64,000 bases of DNA. Source: Muribaculaceae bacterium Isolate-104 (HZI). GTDB taxonomy: Bacteria > Bacteroidota > Bacteroidia > Bacteroidales > Muribaculaceae. Every line of letters begins with the position of its first letter. Position 1 is the first letter of the stretch. Below are positions 50,779-63,349 of this stretch, piece after piece. The translations under genes were made by a program, and so were the position numbers. The stretch lies in contig RIBJ01000030.1 in NCBI GenBank assembly GCA_003762715.1, positions 62,001-126,000 on the forward strand, given 5' to 3'. The notes under the pieces were generated by a model. It was not told the origin of the DNA, did not search any database, and saw only the letters and a list, made by a program, of their open reading frames with translations.

Positions 50779-52908
50779 ATGAGACCCGATTTTAAAGAAA
50801 TAGATATTACAAAGGATGCTTTCGCTCACAAGAGCGCCGCTCCCTCGACGGGTGAAGAATGGCTCACCCCGGAACTCATACCGGTTAAGCCCGTCTATAC
50901 AAAAGAGGACCTCGAAGGTCTTGAACACCTGAACTATGTGTCCGGTCTGCCCCCGTTCCTTCGCGGACCGTACAGCGCCATGTATCCGCTGCGCCCCTGG
51001 ACAATACGCCAGTATGCGGGGTTCTCCACCGCTGCCGAAAGTAACGCCTTCTACCGCCGTAACCTCGCGGCAGGTCAGAAAGGACTCTCTGTGGCGTTTG
51101 ACCTTGCCACACACCGAGGCTATGATGCCGACCACGAAAGGGTGGTGGGCGACGTGGGTAAAGCAGGCGTTTCAATCTGCTCGCTCGATGACATGAAGGT
51201 GCTTTTCGACGGCATTCCCCTCAACAAAATGTCAGTGTCCATGACAATGAACGGCGCCGTGCTGCCTGTGCTTGCATTCTATATCAACGCAGGTCTTGAA
51301 CAGGGCGCCAAACTCGAGGAGATGGCGGGAACAATCCAGAACGACATCCTTAAGGAATTCATGGTGCGCAACACATATATCTATCCGCCTGAATTCTCAA
51401 TGCGCATCATCGCAGATATTTTCGAGTACACATCACAGAACATGCCCAAGTTCAACAGCATATCCATTTCGGGATACCACATGCAGGAGGCTGGTGCAAC
51501 CTGTGACATCGAGCTTGCCTATACTCTTGCCGACGGTCTAGAATACCTTCGCGCCGGTGTGAACGCAGGCATGGACATCGACTCATTCGCACCCCGTCTG
51601 TCATTCTTCTGGGCTATCGGCATGAACTTCTTCATGGAAGTTGCCAAGATGCGCGCGGCTCGTATGCTTTGGGCTAAGATTGTCAAACAGTTCAACCCCA
51701 AGAACCCCAAATCGCTCGCCCTGCGCACACACTCGCAGACATCAGGCTGGAGCCTTACAGAACAGGACCCCTTCAACAATGTGGGTCGCACATGTATCGA
51801 GGCAATGGGTGCCGCTCTCGGACACACCCAGTCGCTGCACACCAACGCTCTTGACGAAGCTATTGCGCTGCCCACCGACTTCTCCGCACGTATTGCCCGC
51901 AATACACAGATTTATATCCAGGAGGAGACAATGGTTACAAAGCAGGTTGACCCCTGGGCTGGTTCATACTACGTCGAAGCTCTCACAAACGAAATCGCTC
52001 ACCGCGCATGGGCGCACATTCAGGAAATTGAAAAGCTCGGCGGCATGGCAAAAGCCATTGAAACCGGACTGCCCAAACTTCGCATCGAAGAGGCGGCTGC
52101 CCGCACGCAGGCTCGTATCGACTCCGGTCGCCAGACCATTGTAGGCATAAACAAATACCGTCTCGACCACGAGGAGCCCATTGACATCCTTGAAATTGAC
52201 AACACAGAGGTGCGCAAAGAACAGATTGAACGCCTTAATGATGTCAAATCTCACCGTGACGAAGCGAAAGTCAAGGAAGCGCTTGCCGCGATAACCGAAT
52301 GCGTGCGCACCGGCAACGGCAATCTTCTCGACCTTGCGGTAAAAGCAGCGGGTCTCCGTGCCACCCTCGGAGAAATAAGCGATGCCTGCGAAGAAGTTGT
52401 AGGACGTTACAAAGCAATAATCAGAACCATATCAGGCGTGTACTCAAACGAAACCAAGCAGGACCCTGACTTTGTCAAGGCTCAGAAAATGTGTGAGGAA
52501 TTTGCAAAACGTGAAGGTCGCCAGCCCCGTATAATGATAGCGAAAATGGGTCAGGACGGACACGACCGCGGAGCGAAAGTTGTTGCTACTGGCTATGCCG
52601 ACTGTGGATTTGACGTGGATATGGGACCTCTGTTCCAGACTCCCGCCGAAGCAGCGCGTCAGGCGGTGGAAAACGATGTGCACATCCTTGGTGTAAGCTC
52701 GCTCGCCGCTGGTCACAAGACCCTTGTGCCCCAGGTGATAGAAGAACTGCGTAAACTCGGACGTGAGGATATTCTTGTAACCGCCGGTGGTGTGATTCCC
52801 GCTCAGGACTATGACTTCCTGTACAAAGCCGGAGTTGCAGCGATATTTGGTCCCGGTACAAGAATTCCCGAAAGCGCTATCAAGATGCTCGAGCTTCTTG
52901 AAGACTGA
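50779..52908 (+). CDS. mutB: Methylmalonyl-CoA mutase large (alpha) subunit
   Basis: This is the 709-residue catalytic subunit. The barrel has [42 protein letters not shown] and the [10 protein letters not shown] segment. The C-terminal B12-binding domain has the lower-ligand motif D-G-H-D-R-G in [28 protein letters not shown] and [28 protein letters not shown]. It is complete and of normal length. Together with the small subunit it supports succinate-propionate fermentation. The methylmalonyl-CoA epimerase and decarboxylase genes are not in this window. A strong terminator follows. Confidence 0.97.
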   Translation: MRPDFKEIDITKDAFAHKSAAPSTGEEWLTPELIPVKPVYTKEDLEGLEHLNYVSGLPPFLRGPYSAMYPLRPWTIRQYAGFSTAAESNAFYRRNLAAGQKGLSVAFDLATHRGYDADHERVVGDVGKAGVSICSLDDMKVLFDGIPLNKMSVSMTMNGAVLPVLAFYINAGLEQGAKLEEMAGTIQNDILKEFMVRNTYIYPPEFSMRIIADIFEYTSQNMPKFNSISISGYHMQEAGATCDIELAYTLADGLEYLRAGVNAGMDIDSFAPRLSFFWAIGMNFFMEVAKMRAARMLWAKIVKQFNPKNPKSLALRTHSQTSGWSLTEQDPFNNVGRTCIEAMGAALGHTQSLHTNALDEAIALPTDFSARIARNTQIYIQEETMVTKQVDPWAGSYYVEALTNEIAHRAWAHIQEIEKLGGMAKAIETGLPKLRIEEAAARTQARIDSGRQTIVGINKYRLDHEEPIDILEIDNTEVRKEQIERLNDVKSHRDEAKVKEALAAITECVRTGNGNLLDLAVKAAGLRATLGEISDACEEVVGRYKAIIRTISGVYSNETKQDPDFVKAQKMCEEFAKREGRQPRIMIAKMGQDGHDRGAKVVATGYADCGFDVDMGPLFQTPAEAARQAVENDVHILGVSSLAAGHKTLVPQVIEELRKLGREDILVTAGGVIPAQDYDFLYKAGVAAIFGPGTRIPESAIKMLELLED

Positions 52909-52930
52909 TACGGCAACACTTGCCGACCAT

Positions 52931-52969
52931 AAAAAAACTCGCAGGGCAACAAACCCTGCGAGTTTTTTT
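52931..52969. terminator. Terminator after mutB (bidirectional)
   Basis: A perfect 16-bp stem (52931-52946 with 52954-52969), ACTCGCAGGG core, with A7 and T7 ends, between convergent genes. Confidence 0.92.
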
Positions 52970-53013
52970 GTCTATACAGCTTACATCTCTTGCCAACTGA
53001 AATAGCCGGCGGC

Positions 53014-53715
53014 TTATTGCAGAGTTTCTGCCTGAGCCTGCTGAATCATCTGTTGGTTGGCGCTTATGTATATCTCCACGCGGCGGTTCTGCGCGCGTCC
53101 TTCCGGAGTGGCGTTGCTTGCAACATAGTCAGCCATGGGGATGCCCTCCGCGCTAAGACGCGATGCTGACACACCGCTGTTGAGCAGGTAGTTTCTCACT
53201 GCATCGGCACGTCCGGTAGCCACACGCTCATTGACAGCCATGGAGCCGGTGTTGTCGGTGAAGCCGAAAATCTGCACATTGGTTTCCGGATTGTTCAGCA
53301 ATGATGACGCGAAAGCTGTGAGGTCGGTTCTCGCGCTTGTGCTGAGAGTGGTGCCGTTTGTCGGGAACAGAATGCCGCCGTTGAAAGTCACCTTGATAGC
53401 CTGTAGTCCGTTCTGGTCCTGTACGGTTTCGACTTCAGCCTTTTCGGCGAGTTCCTTTTCAAGTTCGGCTTTCTGCTTGTCCATCTTCTTGCCTATGAGC
53501 GCTCCGGCTCCGGCTCCGACAGCAGCACCTATGGCACTGCCTATGCCTGCACCCTTGCCGCCTCCGATAATAGCGCCGAGACCGGCTCCGACAGCAGCAC
53601 CGCCGCCACCGCCTATGAGGGCTCCCTTACCGGTATTGGTAAAACTGCTACAGCCTGACGATGTGAGGATGCATACCGACAGAGCTCCGATTGTGAAAAA
53701 CTTGAATACTTTCAT
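53014..53715 (-). CDS. OmpA-family lipoprotein with glycine zipper
   Basis: This is a 233-residue outer-membrane lipoprotein with lipid-attachment Cys22 in LTSSGC. A long glycine-zipper segment lies at about residues 30-75 (GALIGGGGGAAVGAGLGAIIGG and a similar repeat). A charged helix (about 77-95) follows, then an OmpA C-terminal peptidoglycan-binding domain (about 105-222: TDNTGSMAVNERVATGRADAV.., PEGRAQNRRVEIYI). It probably anchors the outer membrane to the wall, with the zipper embedded in the membrane. It stands alone, convergent with mutB. Confidence 0.92.
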   Translation of the reverse strand: MKVFKFFTIGALSVCILTSSGCSSFTNTGKGALIGGGGGAAVGAGLGAIIGGGKGAGIGSAIGAAVGAGAGALIGKKMDKQKAELEKELAEKAEVETVQDQNGLQAIKVTFNGGILFPTNGTTLSTSARTDLTAFASSLLNNPETNVQIFGFTDNTGSMAVNERVATGRADAVRNYLLNSGVSASRLSAEGIPMADYVASNATPEGRAQNRRVEIYISANQQMIQQAQAETLQ

Positions 53716-53952
53716 AATTCTATATTTTAAATAAGTAATGTCAAGGGGTTGAATTACACATCACAAGGCAGCGGGCTGCCCGGACGGAACAAAAACACCT
53801 TTACTTTTATACAATCCAACCCGTTGCAAGGTTTTGGACACACATTGTAAAATTAAGTAAAAAATATTTCAGGGCACAAAGATAATAAAAAACGGCATCA
53901 TGTGTGATTGCAGTCCGGTGCCGGATACTTTACTCGTAACAGGTGTCTATAT

Positions 53953-53984
53953 TTTGTTTATCTTTATACAAATGCCTATCTTTG
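53953..53984 (+). promoter_or_regulatory. Promoter of EamA transporter gene
   Basis: TTTG at 53953-53956 and TATCTTTG at 53977-53984 with 20 nt between them, 18 nt before the ATG. The rest of the 53716-54002 spacer shows nothing else. Confidence 0.7.
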
Positions 53985-54002
53985 TAGGCATAATCTTAGG
54001 TT

Positions 54003-54944
54003 ATGTCGAAAATCACCTTACCGCAAAGAGACAGAGGCTCGAACATGATGTATCACATCGGCGCCCTCATAGCCGTTACGGCGTGGGGCGCGTCGTTCAT
54101 ATCCACCAAGGTGCTTCTTAACAACGGGTTGAGCGCGGTGGAAATATATCTTGTGAGATTTATTATTGCATATTTATTCACTCTGCTTATATGTCCCCGT
54201 CCTATTCTGTCCAACAGCTTCCGCGATGAGGTTTCTTTTGTGCTTTGCGGTATCTGCGGCGGCTCGGTCTATTTTATAGCCGAAAACATGGCGGTGATGT
54301 ACACACTTGTCTCTAATGTGTCGCTTATTGTGACGCTGTCACCGATTATTACCACGGTAATAGTGGCGGTGCTGTACAAAAGTGAAAAAGTATCCAGGGG
54401 TGTGGTCATTGGGTCGCTCACGGCTCTGCTTGGTGTGGCGTGTGTTATTTTCAACAGCAGCATGAACTTGCAGGTGAATCCGTTAGGCGACATGCTCGCG
54501 CTTCTTTCAGCGGTGTGCTGGGCTGTGTACAGTGTCATACTCCGTCCGTTGAGCAGTGTGTACGGGGTATGGTTCATAACCCGTAAGACATTTTTCTACG
54601 GAGTGCTCACGGCAGTGCCGTATCTGCTCCTTGATGACCATCATTCAAGCCTGTCCACGCTGCTGGTGCCGGAAGTGGCGGGTAACATATTGTTCCTTGG
54701 GCTGTTTGCCTCTTTGATTGCCTACCTGTTGTGGGGTGGGGCGGTGAAGCATCTCGGAGCAGTCAAATCAGGCAACTACCTTTACTTTTCGCCTATAGTC
54801 ACTCTTGTGCTTTCCGCGTGGCTGCTCGGCGAAAAAATATCAGTGTTCGGCTACACAGGCTGCGCCATGATTCTTGGCGGAGTTATAGCCTGCGAGAAAC
54901 TCGGCAAGCGCCGTCATGCAAGCTCGCCCTCTAATCCCCGCTGA
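54003..54944 (+). CDS. EamA/DMT superfamily transporter
   Basis: This 313-residue inner-membrane transporter has ten hydrophobic helices in two homologous EamA halves (about residues 20-145 and 160-300). Typical motifs are IAVTAWGASFISTKVLL in helix 1 and the late GGAVKHLGAVKSGNYLYFSPIVTLVLSAWLLGEKIS segment (read in two parts). Family members export metabolites such as amino acids or related compounds. No substrate can be given. The 3' end overlaps the convergent HEAT-like gene by 14 bases. Confidence 0.88.
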   Translation: MSKITLPQRDRGSNMMYHIGALIAVTAWGASFISTKVLLNNGLSAVEIYLVRFIIAYLFTLLICPRPILSNSFRDEVSFVLCGICGGSVYFIAENMAVMYTLVSNVSLIVTLSPIITTVIVAVLYKSEKVSRGVVIGSLTALLGVACVIFNSSMNLQVNPLGDMLALLSAVCWAVYSVILRPLSSVYGVWFITRKTFFYGVLTAVPYLLLDDHHSSLSTLLVPEVAGNILFLGLFASLIAYLLWGGAVKHLGAVKSGNYLYFSPIVTLVLSAWLLGEKISVFGYTGCAMILGGVIACEKLGKRRHASSPSNPR

Positions 54945-55476
54945 AAAAATCAATCTCTTCAAGCAGCGTGGTTGCCGCGCGGTGAGTCAGAGCGCAGTTT
55001 CTGTCAGCCTCTTTCTGTATAAGCTCCTTCATTTCCGAAGCGGGTGACGGCAGCAGATTCCAAAGCAATCGTATGCCGCCGTAACGAACCATATCCGAGT
55101 CTCCTTCAAGAGCGGCGCTCGCCAGGGCGGCGGCAAAGGGGAGCTTGCGCAGCAGCTTGTGGCACATAATGTCGGTTGTCTCGACACATTGGCTGCCGGC
55201 AAGCCATTCAAGCGCCAGTTCGGGTGTCATACACTGTTCCGGCATTATCATTGGCGCAAGCAGAGAACTTTCGCGGTTGTTCCTGTCGGCAAAAAGCATC
55301 AAAGCCAGCTCCTCGTCCTTGCCGGTATCGGCTGCAATCTCGTCAAGCTGGGGCAGATTAAGCCCGAAAATCATGCGGAAAGGAGACCCCGCCTTGCGCA
55401 GGGAATCGGCTATGATACCGTTGCGCATCGCAAACATTCGGCGTTTGACAGTCTGCATCTTGTTGAATTCGCTCAT
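54931..55476 (-). CDS. HEAT-like helical protein, possibly AlkD-related
   Basis: This is a 181-residue all-helical protein with no signal. MRNGIIADSLRKAGSPFRMIFGLNLPQLDEIA, LALEWLAGSQCVETTDIMCHKLLRKLPFAAALASAALEG and MVRYGGIRLLWNLL look like successive helical pairs of the DNA-alkylation-repair (AlkD) HEAT-like fold. It is shorter than typical AlkD, and I could not identify the catalytic residues, so a repair function is uncertain. The ATG at 55476 is used because it lies 21 nt downstream of a TACCTTTG box (55498-55505, minus strand). It is convergent with the EamA gene and overlaps it slightly. Confidence 0.62.
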   Translation of the reverse strand: MSEFNKMQTVKRRMFAMRNGIIADSLRKAGSPFRMIFGLNLPQLDEIAADTGKDEELALMLFADRNNRESSLLAPMIMPEQCMTPELALEWLAGSQCVETTDIMCHKLLRKLPFAAALASAALEGDSDMVRYGGIRLLWNLLPSPASEMKELIQKEADRNCALTHRAATTLLEEIDFFSGD

Positions 55477-55497
55477 AGATTCAAAAAAACTTTTCAG

Positions 55498-55552
55498 CAA
55501 AGGTACACAAAAAATCCGGCGTTGCATATTTCCTCCAAACATGCTATCTTTG
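55498..55552. promoter_or_regulatory. Divergent promoters, HEAT-like gene and LysM gene
   Basis: The minus-strand box TACCTTTG lies at 55498-55505. The plus-strand box TATCTTTG lies at 55545-55552 with TTG at 55522-55524, 20 nt upstream. Confidence 0.65.
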
Positions 55553-55602
55553 CATTTTGTACGCATAAAACATTCTTATCCGTTTATAATTAACTTATAG
55601 CA

Positions 55603-57585
55603 ATGGGTTTATCCAAAATCGCTATCGCAGCCTGTCTGTTTTGCTCGGTCTCATTGGCGGGCAACGCGCAGATTGTCAACCTTCCCCGCAAGAATGTCAA
55701 CGGGGCAAGCTACTATTATTATGAAGTGCAGCCCAAGGAAACAATATATTCCATAAGTCGCAAACTGGGTGTGAGCGGTGCAGAGATACAGCGCCACAAT
55801 CCAAGTGTTGCCGACGGTCTCAAGATTGGTCAGGTTCTATATTTTCCTGCCGAAGGTGAGGTGCTGGCTCGCACTCATGTCGTTAAAAACAAAGAAACAC
55901 TCTACGGCATAGGCAAACTCTACGGGGTGTCACCGGACCGTCTGCTGGAATGGAACCCTCAGGCAAAAGACGGCATCCGTCCGGGGCAGACCCTTTATGT
56001 AAGCGCCCCTGAAAATATTGTGGCGGAAAACCAGCCGATGCAAAAGAGCGAACCCTCTGCCGTCGGCTCTGCAACGCACATCATAGCGCAGGGAGAAACC
56101 CTGTACAGCATAGCTGTGGCACACAATACAACCGTAGATGATATACTTGCGGCAAATCCCGGTCTGAGCCGCGACCATTATGCCGCCGGCACCGAGATAG
56201 TGCTGCCCGGGCACTCCGCAGGCTCGCTCGCCGGTCTGGTGCAGACACCTCAGGCGGTTACAGTGGAGAATGCCGCCTCCGGGGTTCAGCCGACAGACAG
56301 ATATATTGTCAAGAAAGGAGAAACATTCTATTCCATTGCCCACTCTCACGGCATTACTGTAGAGGCTCTTGAAAAAGCGAATCCGGAGGTGGGCATACTC
56401 GCGGAAGGCATGGCGCTGAATATCCCCGCCGTTTCGGCAGACAAGGCTCTTGCACAAACAACATCCGGCTGCGAAGATATAAAACCGGAAGAAACGCTCA
56501 CAGAGCAGGGTGCGGCGGTCAGCCAAGGCTCGGTGGACATTGCTCTTGCTTTGCCGCTTATGCTGTCGGCTGGCGAACAGCCGCGTCAGGCGCAGCTCTA
56601 TACGGAATTTTACAAAGGTTTTCTTGTGGCGGTAGACAGTATGCGCAACTGCGGCACTCCTATAAATATTCAGGTCTACGACACATCTTCGTCGCTTGAC
56701 AGCGTAAGAAACATAATAGTCAATCCCGAACTTGCCAAGGCAAAAATCATCATAGCGCCCGACAACGAGGCGCAGCTCGCCGCGCTTGGTGCTTATGGAC
56801 AGCAAAACGGAATAAAGATTCTCAACCTTTTTGTGGTCAAGGACGAAACATACCGCACCAATCCTTACATTATGCAGGGCAATATACCCCACAAGGCTAT
56901 GTATGCCAAGGCTGTGGACGGACTGATAGCCCGCATGGGCGCTCATGTGCCGGTGATTCTCACCCGCAACAACGGTGAGGCAGACAAAACCGAGTACATA
57001 GCGTATCTCAAAGAAACCCTTGCAGCCAAAGGTATAGAGTACAAAGAGGTGTTCTTTGACGGAACAATGAAGGCGAGTGACCTTGAGGGGCTTGATGCCG
57101 ACGGCGAGTATGCGTTTGTGCCATATTCGGGACGTCAGGTGGAGCTGAACAGAATACTGCCTGCCGTGCTTGACTTTAAGGCAAAATCGCTCAAGGCGGA
57201 TCCCGTGCAGGTGTTCGGCTACCCTGAATGGATTACATTCCGAGGCGAGACACTGCAGAACATGCACAAGGCAAACTGTTTTGTTTATTCCAGATTCTTT
57301 ACAGTGCCGGAGGAGCCGTCTGTAAAGAGAGTAGAAGACAAGTACACCGGCTGGTACGGCACTCCGATGGCAAACTTTGTGCCCCGTCAGGGACTATTCG
57401 GCTATGACACAGCCATGTTCCTGATAAACAGCCTGCGCGCAGAGCAGGACGGTGACATGAAAAAATGGGAAGGTGTGCAGAACGGTTTCGACTTCAAACG
57501 CATTCCCGGAGGTGGATTGGTAAACGATGAACTCTATTTCATCAACTACCGTCCCAGCGGACTCATTGACAAAATAACACTCTGA
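55603..57585 (+). CDS. LysM peptidoglycan-binding protein with periplasmic binding-protein-like domain
   Basis: This 660-residue exported protein has a signal peptide (about residues 1-22). Four LysM repeats (about 40-82, 92-134, 159-201 and 233-275) are recognisable from YxV-x-x-x-ETxYxI and IxxGxxLxxP patterns. After a spacer, residues 312-660 resemble a type-1 periplasmic binding protein/LivK fold (DIALALPLMLSAGEQP, AKIIIAPDNEAQLAALGAYG, IKILNLFVVKDETY). It probably anchors to peptidoglycan and senses or tethers something in the periplasm. It lies 7 bp before the outer-membrane barrel gene, in one operon. Confidence 0.85.
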   Translation: MGLSKIAIAACLFCSVSLAGNAQIVNLPRKNVNGASYYYYEVQPKETIYSISRKLGVSGAEIQRHNPSVADGLKIGQVLYFPAEGEVLARTHVVKNKETLYGIGKLYGVSPDRLLEWNPQAKDGIRPGQTLYVSAPENIVAENQPMQKSEPSAVGSATHIIAQGETLYSIAVAHNTTVDDILAANPGLSRDHYAAGTEIVLPGHSAGSLAGLVQTPQAVTVENAASGVQPTDRYIVKKGETFYSIAHSHGITVEALEKANPEVGILAEGMALNIPAVSADKALAQTTSGCEDIKPEETLTEQGAAVSQGSVDIALALPLMLSAGEQPRQAQLYTEFYKGFLVAVDSMRNCGTPINIQVYDTSSSLDSVRNIIVNPELAKAKIIIAPDNEAQLAALGAYGQQNGIKILNLFVVKDETYRTNPYIMQGNIPHKAMYAKAVDGLIARMGAHVPVILTRNNGEADKTEYIAYLKETLAAKGIEYKEVFFDGTMKASDLEGLDADGEYAFVPYSGRQVELNRILPAVLDFKAKSLKADPVQVFGYPEWITFRGETLQNMHKANCFVYSRFFTVPEEPSVKRVEDKYTGWYGTPMANFVPRQGLFGYDTAMFLINSLRAEQDGDMKKWEGVQNGFDFKRIPGGGLVNDELYFINYRPSGLIDKITL

Positions 57586-57592
57586 CAAAGGC

Positions 57593-58282
57593 ATGAAAAG
57601 ACCCGTTCAAGCGCTTTTGGCGGCGCTGATGCTCGTTGGCGGTGCGTTGACAGCAAGCGCACAACGCTATTATGAGCCGAAATTCTATGTCGGAGCCAAG
57701 GGCGGAGCCACGCTCAGCAGCGTGGCATTCACGCCCCATGTCAAGCAGAGCCTTCTGCCCGGCATGATGATGGGTGCCACCGTGAGGTACACCGAAGAGT
57801 CGGTGTTCGGGCTCATCGGAGAGCTGTTGCTTGAGCAACGCGGCTGGAAAGAAAACTACGAGGGGGCGCCGTTTGCGTACCAAAGGCAAATCACATACCT
57901 TTCATTGCCTGTGCTGACACACATATATTTCGGCAGTGAGAAAATCAAAGGGTTTGTGAATCTCGGAGCTTCTGTCAGCTATATGCTCGGTAGCGGCATT
58001 AAATCCGATTTCGACTATGCCAATGCGCTTGACCAACCGGGATTCCCCTCCCACAGAAGCGTGGAGCAGATGAGTCTGGATATTAAAAACAAATTTGACT
58101 ACGGTATAATGGGCGGTCTAGGCATGGAGTTCGTTGCCCGTAAAAAGCATTGTTTCAACCTGGAGTGCCGTTATTATTTCGGACTCGGAAACATATTTCC
58201 GTCAAGCAAAAAAGATATATTTTCGGCATCGCGCAACACCACCATATCCGTGTCGCTCGGCTATCTTTTCAGAGTCAAATAA
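57593..58282 (+). CDS. PorT-family outer-membrane beta-barrel protein
   Basis: This 229-residue protein has a signal peptide (MKRPVQALLAALMLVGGALTASAQ) and eight-stranded barrel character (YVGAKGGATLSSVAF, MMGATVRYTEESVFGLIGELLLEQRGWKE, YLSLPVLTHIYFG, and the final TTISVSLGYLFRVK, read in segments). The K-G-G-A-T-x-S opening and L-P-V-L strand are typical of PorT/outer-membrane-barrel family proteins. It is co-transcribed with the LysM protein, which suggests a joint envelope function. Exact role unknown. Confidence 0.82.
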   Translation: MKRPVQALLAALMLVGGALTASAQRYYEPKFYVGAKGGATLSSVAFTPHVKQSLLPGMMMGATVRYTEESVFGLIGELLLEQRGWKENYEGAPFAYQRQITYLSLPVLTHIYFGSEKIKGFVNLGASVSYMLGSGIKSDFDYANALDQPGFPSHRSVEQMSLDIKNKFDYGIMGGLGMEFVARKKHCFNLECRYYFGLGNIFPSSKKDIFSASRNTTISVSLGYLFRVK

Positions 58283-58309
58283 TGCCGGTATAGTCCGGGC
58301 GGCAGGTTG

Positions 58310-59344
58310 TCAGAAAGCAATGTTTCCCGGAGCCGTCAGTATTCTGAACATGAGGTCATGAAACAGGTCGTACTCAGGCTGGCGTGAGCCTATGCCTTTG
58401 CTGCGGGTGTCAAACTCGCGCAATGCTGATATTATTTCTATCACCTTGTAGGCATTGTAGTTTCTTGCTCCAAGCTCGTAATTTTTGAGCTGGCTCTGCC
58501 ATTTTAGTCCGAGCGCAGCCATCAGTGACGAGGGCGATTTGTCTTTTGTGAAATGCACTATCAGCAGGTTGGCGAAATAATTGAATATCTGCGTTAGCAT
58601 AGCGTGCGAGCTTACTTTCGACCGCCTGAAATATTCAATCATCGTAAATACCTTTTTCGTGTTTTTCGCCGCCAAAGCGTCAATCAGCTCAAATGTGTTG
58701 TAGTCCTTGCTGATACCGATGTTCTGTTCAATGCTTTCCGGAGTGATTGTGGCTCCTGCGGGGAGAACGGTAGCCATTTTGGAAATTTCGTTGTGGAGCT
58801 TGGCGAGATTCGCACCGATAAACTCTGTCAGCATGGCAACTCCTTTTTCCTCGATGTTCAGCCCCGTTTCTTTTACGAGGTTGACAATCAGTGCGGCGAT
58901 ATTGCGCTCCTGAATGCGCGGCGATTCAAAAACCACGCCTCCGCTTTTCTTTATGGCAGCTGTAAGAGCGGCTGCCTTGACCGACTCTCCGCGGCAGCAA
59001 ATTGCAAGTATGGTGGTAGATGACGGATTTGCCGCATAGTCGGCAAGTTTGTTGAGTACGCCGGTTTTGTTGTTCTGCGCTTCTTTTACAATAACCACCT
59101 GACGTTCCGACATCATCGGAAATCTGGTGCATGTGTCCGCTATAGCGTCGGCTGTCGTTTCCGGGGCATAGAGTATGTGCAGGTTGAAGTCTCGCTCGCT
59201 TTCGGGCAGTATATTTTCAAACAATTTGGCAAGTTCGTCAATATAGTAAGCCTCTTCGCCGTGAATCAGATACACGGGGGCGTACTGTCGTTTTGCAATG
59301 GATTGCTTTATGGAAGCGAATGTCACAGCCGGTGAGGGTGCCAT
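58310..59344 (-). CDS. holA: DNA polymerase III subunit delta
   Basis: This 344-residue clamp-loader subunit opens the sliding clamp. The N-terminal domain has PVYLIHGEEAYYIDELAKLF and a degenerate AAA+ core (ERQVVIVKEAQNN, TTILAICCRG). Domain II reads VFESPRIQERNIAALIVNLVKETGLNIEEKG, and the C-terminal helical collar is present. TITPESIEQNIGISKDYNTFELIDAL is very characteristic of HolA. Complete and of normal length. It is convergent with the PorT gene and divergent from the HSDR_N-type gene. Confidence 0.94.
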   Translation of the reverse strand: MAPSPAVTFASIKQSIAKRQYAPVYLIHGEEAYYIDELAKLFENILPESERDFNLHILYAPETTADAIADTCTRFPMMSERQVVIVKEAQNNKTGVLNKLADYAANPSSTTILAICCRGESVKAAALTAAIKKSGGVVFESPRIQERNIAALIVNLVKETGLNIEEKGVAMLTEFIGANLAKLHNEISKMATVLPAGATITPESIEQNIGISKDYNTFELIDALAAKNTKKVFTMIEYFRRSKVSSHAMLTQIFNYFANLLIVHFTKDKSPSSLMAALGLKWQSQLKNYELGARNYNAYKVIEIISALREFDTRSKGIGSRQPEYDLFHDLMFRILTAPGNIAF

Positions 59345-59456
59345 ATCTTGGGGTATGTTTGGATTAGGCGCGTTTAAACACAGCAGAGAATGCCTGAAAA
59401 TAAAAAATCAGTACGTTCTCTTATTTTTTTGTAAATTTACGCACAAAAATATTACA

Positions 59457-59939
59457 ATGCAAGTAGATAGTCTGTTTGAACCTATAAATATTCCGATTTC
59501 GCAGCAGCGTTTGCGAATGAGCGGGCGCTCTGTTCCAGAGATTTACGACCGGCTGCGGCAAAAATGGGTGGCTGCTACTCCGGAGGAGTGGGTAAGGCAG
59601 AATTTCACTGCATGGCTCATCTCGGCAAAGGGGTTTCCCGCTTCGCTTATGGCGAACGAGGTAGGCATAAGACTCAACAATACATTGCGCAGATGTGACA
59701 CCATAGTGTACACTCCGGCTCTAAAACCGCTTGTCATTGTGGAGTACAAGGCTCCGTCCGTAGTCATTTCCCAGAAGACATTTGACCAGATTGCGCGCTA
59801 TAACATAGCTCTTGGAGCCGCTGTGCTGATAGTGTCAAACGGCAAAAACAATTACTGCTGCCGTTTTGACGGCAGCAGCTATGTTTTTTTGCGGGATGTG
59901 CCTGCCTACGAAGATTTGATGCGGCAGGAAAATGTCTGA
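59457..59939 (+). CDS. HSDR_N-type (type I restriction R subunit N-terminal-like) nuclease-fold protein
   Basis: This 160-residue protein contains WVRQNFTAWLIS, then RRCDTIVYTPALKPLVIVEYKAPS, in which Asp and Glu-x-Lys form the PD-(D/E)XK core. QKTFDQIARYNIALGAAVLIVSNG follows. This is the HSDR_N_2 domain alone, without helicase or specificity subunits, as is common in Bacteroidetes genomes. A house-keeping nuclease role is possible but not shown. The ATG at 59457 is chosen because the in-frame upstream part lies within holA antisense sequence. It is convergent with the Dabb gene, with no gap. Confidence 0.85.
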   Translation: MQVDSLFEPINIPISQQRLRMSGRSVPEIYDRLRQKWVAATPEEWVRQNFTAWLISAKGFPASLMANEVGIRLNNTLRRCDTIVYTPALKPLVIVEYKAPSVVISQKTFDQIARYNIALGAAVLIVSNGKNNYCCRFDGSSYVFLRDVPAYEDLMRQENV

Positions 59940-60233
59940 TTAAAACTCGTAGTCAACGCAGGCTCTTGACTCCTTGACCGGAGCGATGATGCCGGCGGCG
60001 GCAACATGGGCGGGATGAGTGGCGTAAACGCTGACATCTGCCATTGTGGGAACTACTGCGGTAAGCACCACGTCCCAGTCTTCCGCCGGATTGGAGTTAA
60101 TGCCCACTTCCATGGATTCAAGCACGTCAATCTGCGCCGGCAGCGCCTCGAGCGCGGCTTTGAAACGTGTAGCATAGTCAAGACGCTCCTCCGGAGTGCC
60201 TTTTAGTCGGAAAGTTACAATATGTTTTACCAT
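59940..60233 (-). CDS. Dabb (stress-responsive A/B barrel) protein
   Basis: This 97-residue ferredoxin-like protein starts MVKHIVTFRLKGTPEE. LESMEVGINSNPAEDWDVVLTAVVPTMADVSVYATHPAHVAA follows, in which the HP-x-H motif is the hallmark of the Dabb family. Members dimerise into a small barrel. Functions vary and are often unknown. It lies 11 bp downstream of the ABC-F gene on the same strand and may be in its operon. Confidence 0.9.
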   Translation of the reverse strand: MVKHIVTFRLKGTPEERLDYATRFKAALEALPAQIDVLESMEVGINSNPAEDWDVVLTAVVPTMADVSVYATHPAHVAAAGIIAPVKESRACVDYEF

Positions 60234-60244
60234 TGCGCCTGAAT

Positions 60245-63161
<2,917 letters not shown>

Positions 63162-63203
63162 GATGTAGTTTTTAAGCGACCTCTTAAAGCCGGTCGGTCG
63201 CGG

Positions 63204-63265
63204 CTGTGGAACCAGGCGGATATATGTTCCACAGAGTTATCAACATTTTGCGGAGGTTATAAACA
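63204..63265 (+). other. Inverted repeat and DnaA-box-like sites upstream of parA
   Basis: CTGTGGAAC (63204-63212) and GTTCCACAG (63226-63234) form a perfect 9-bp inverted repeat. TTATCAACA (63237-63245) and TTATAAACA (63257-63265) each resemble the DnaA box TTATCCACA. The function is uncertain; it may be a queA hairpin, a ParA/DnaA regulatory site or part of an origin. Confidence 0.35.
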
Positions 63266-63349
63266 TTTAACTCAAATTAGAGCCCCAATAGGTTGTGTGT
63301 TAAAGTATAATGCTTTTACTTTGCGCCGTTGTTCCAATAATAGATAAGC

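Noticed and set aside
59457-59939. Remnant of a type I restriction system
   Set aside because: The single-domain HSDR_N protein is complete and occurs alone in many Bacteroidetes; no hsdM, hsdS or helicase fragments surround it.
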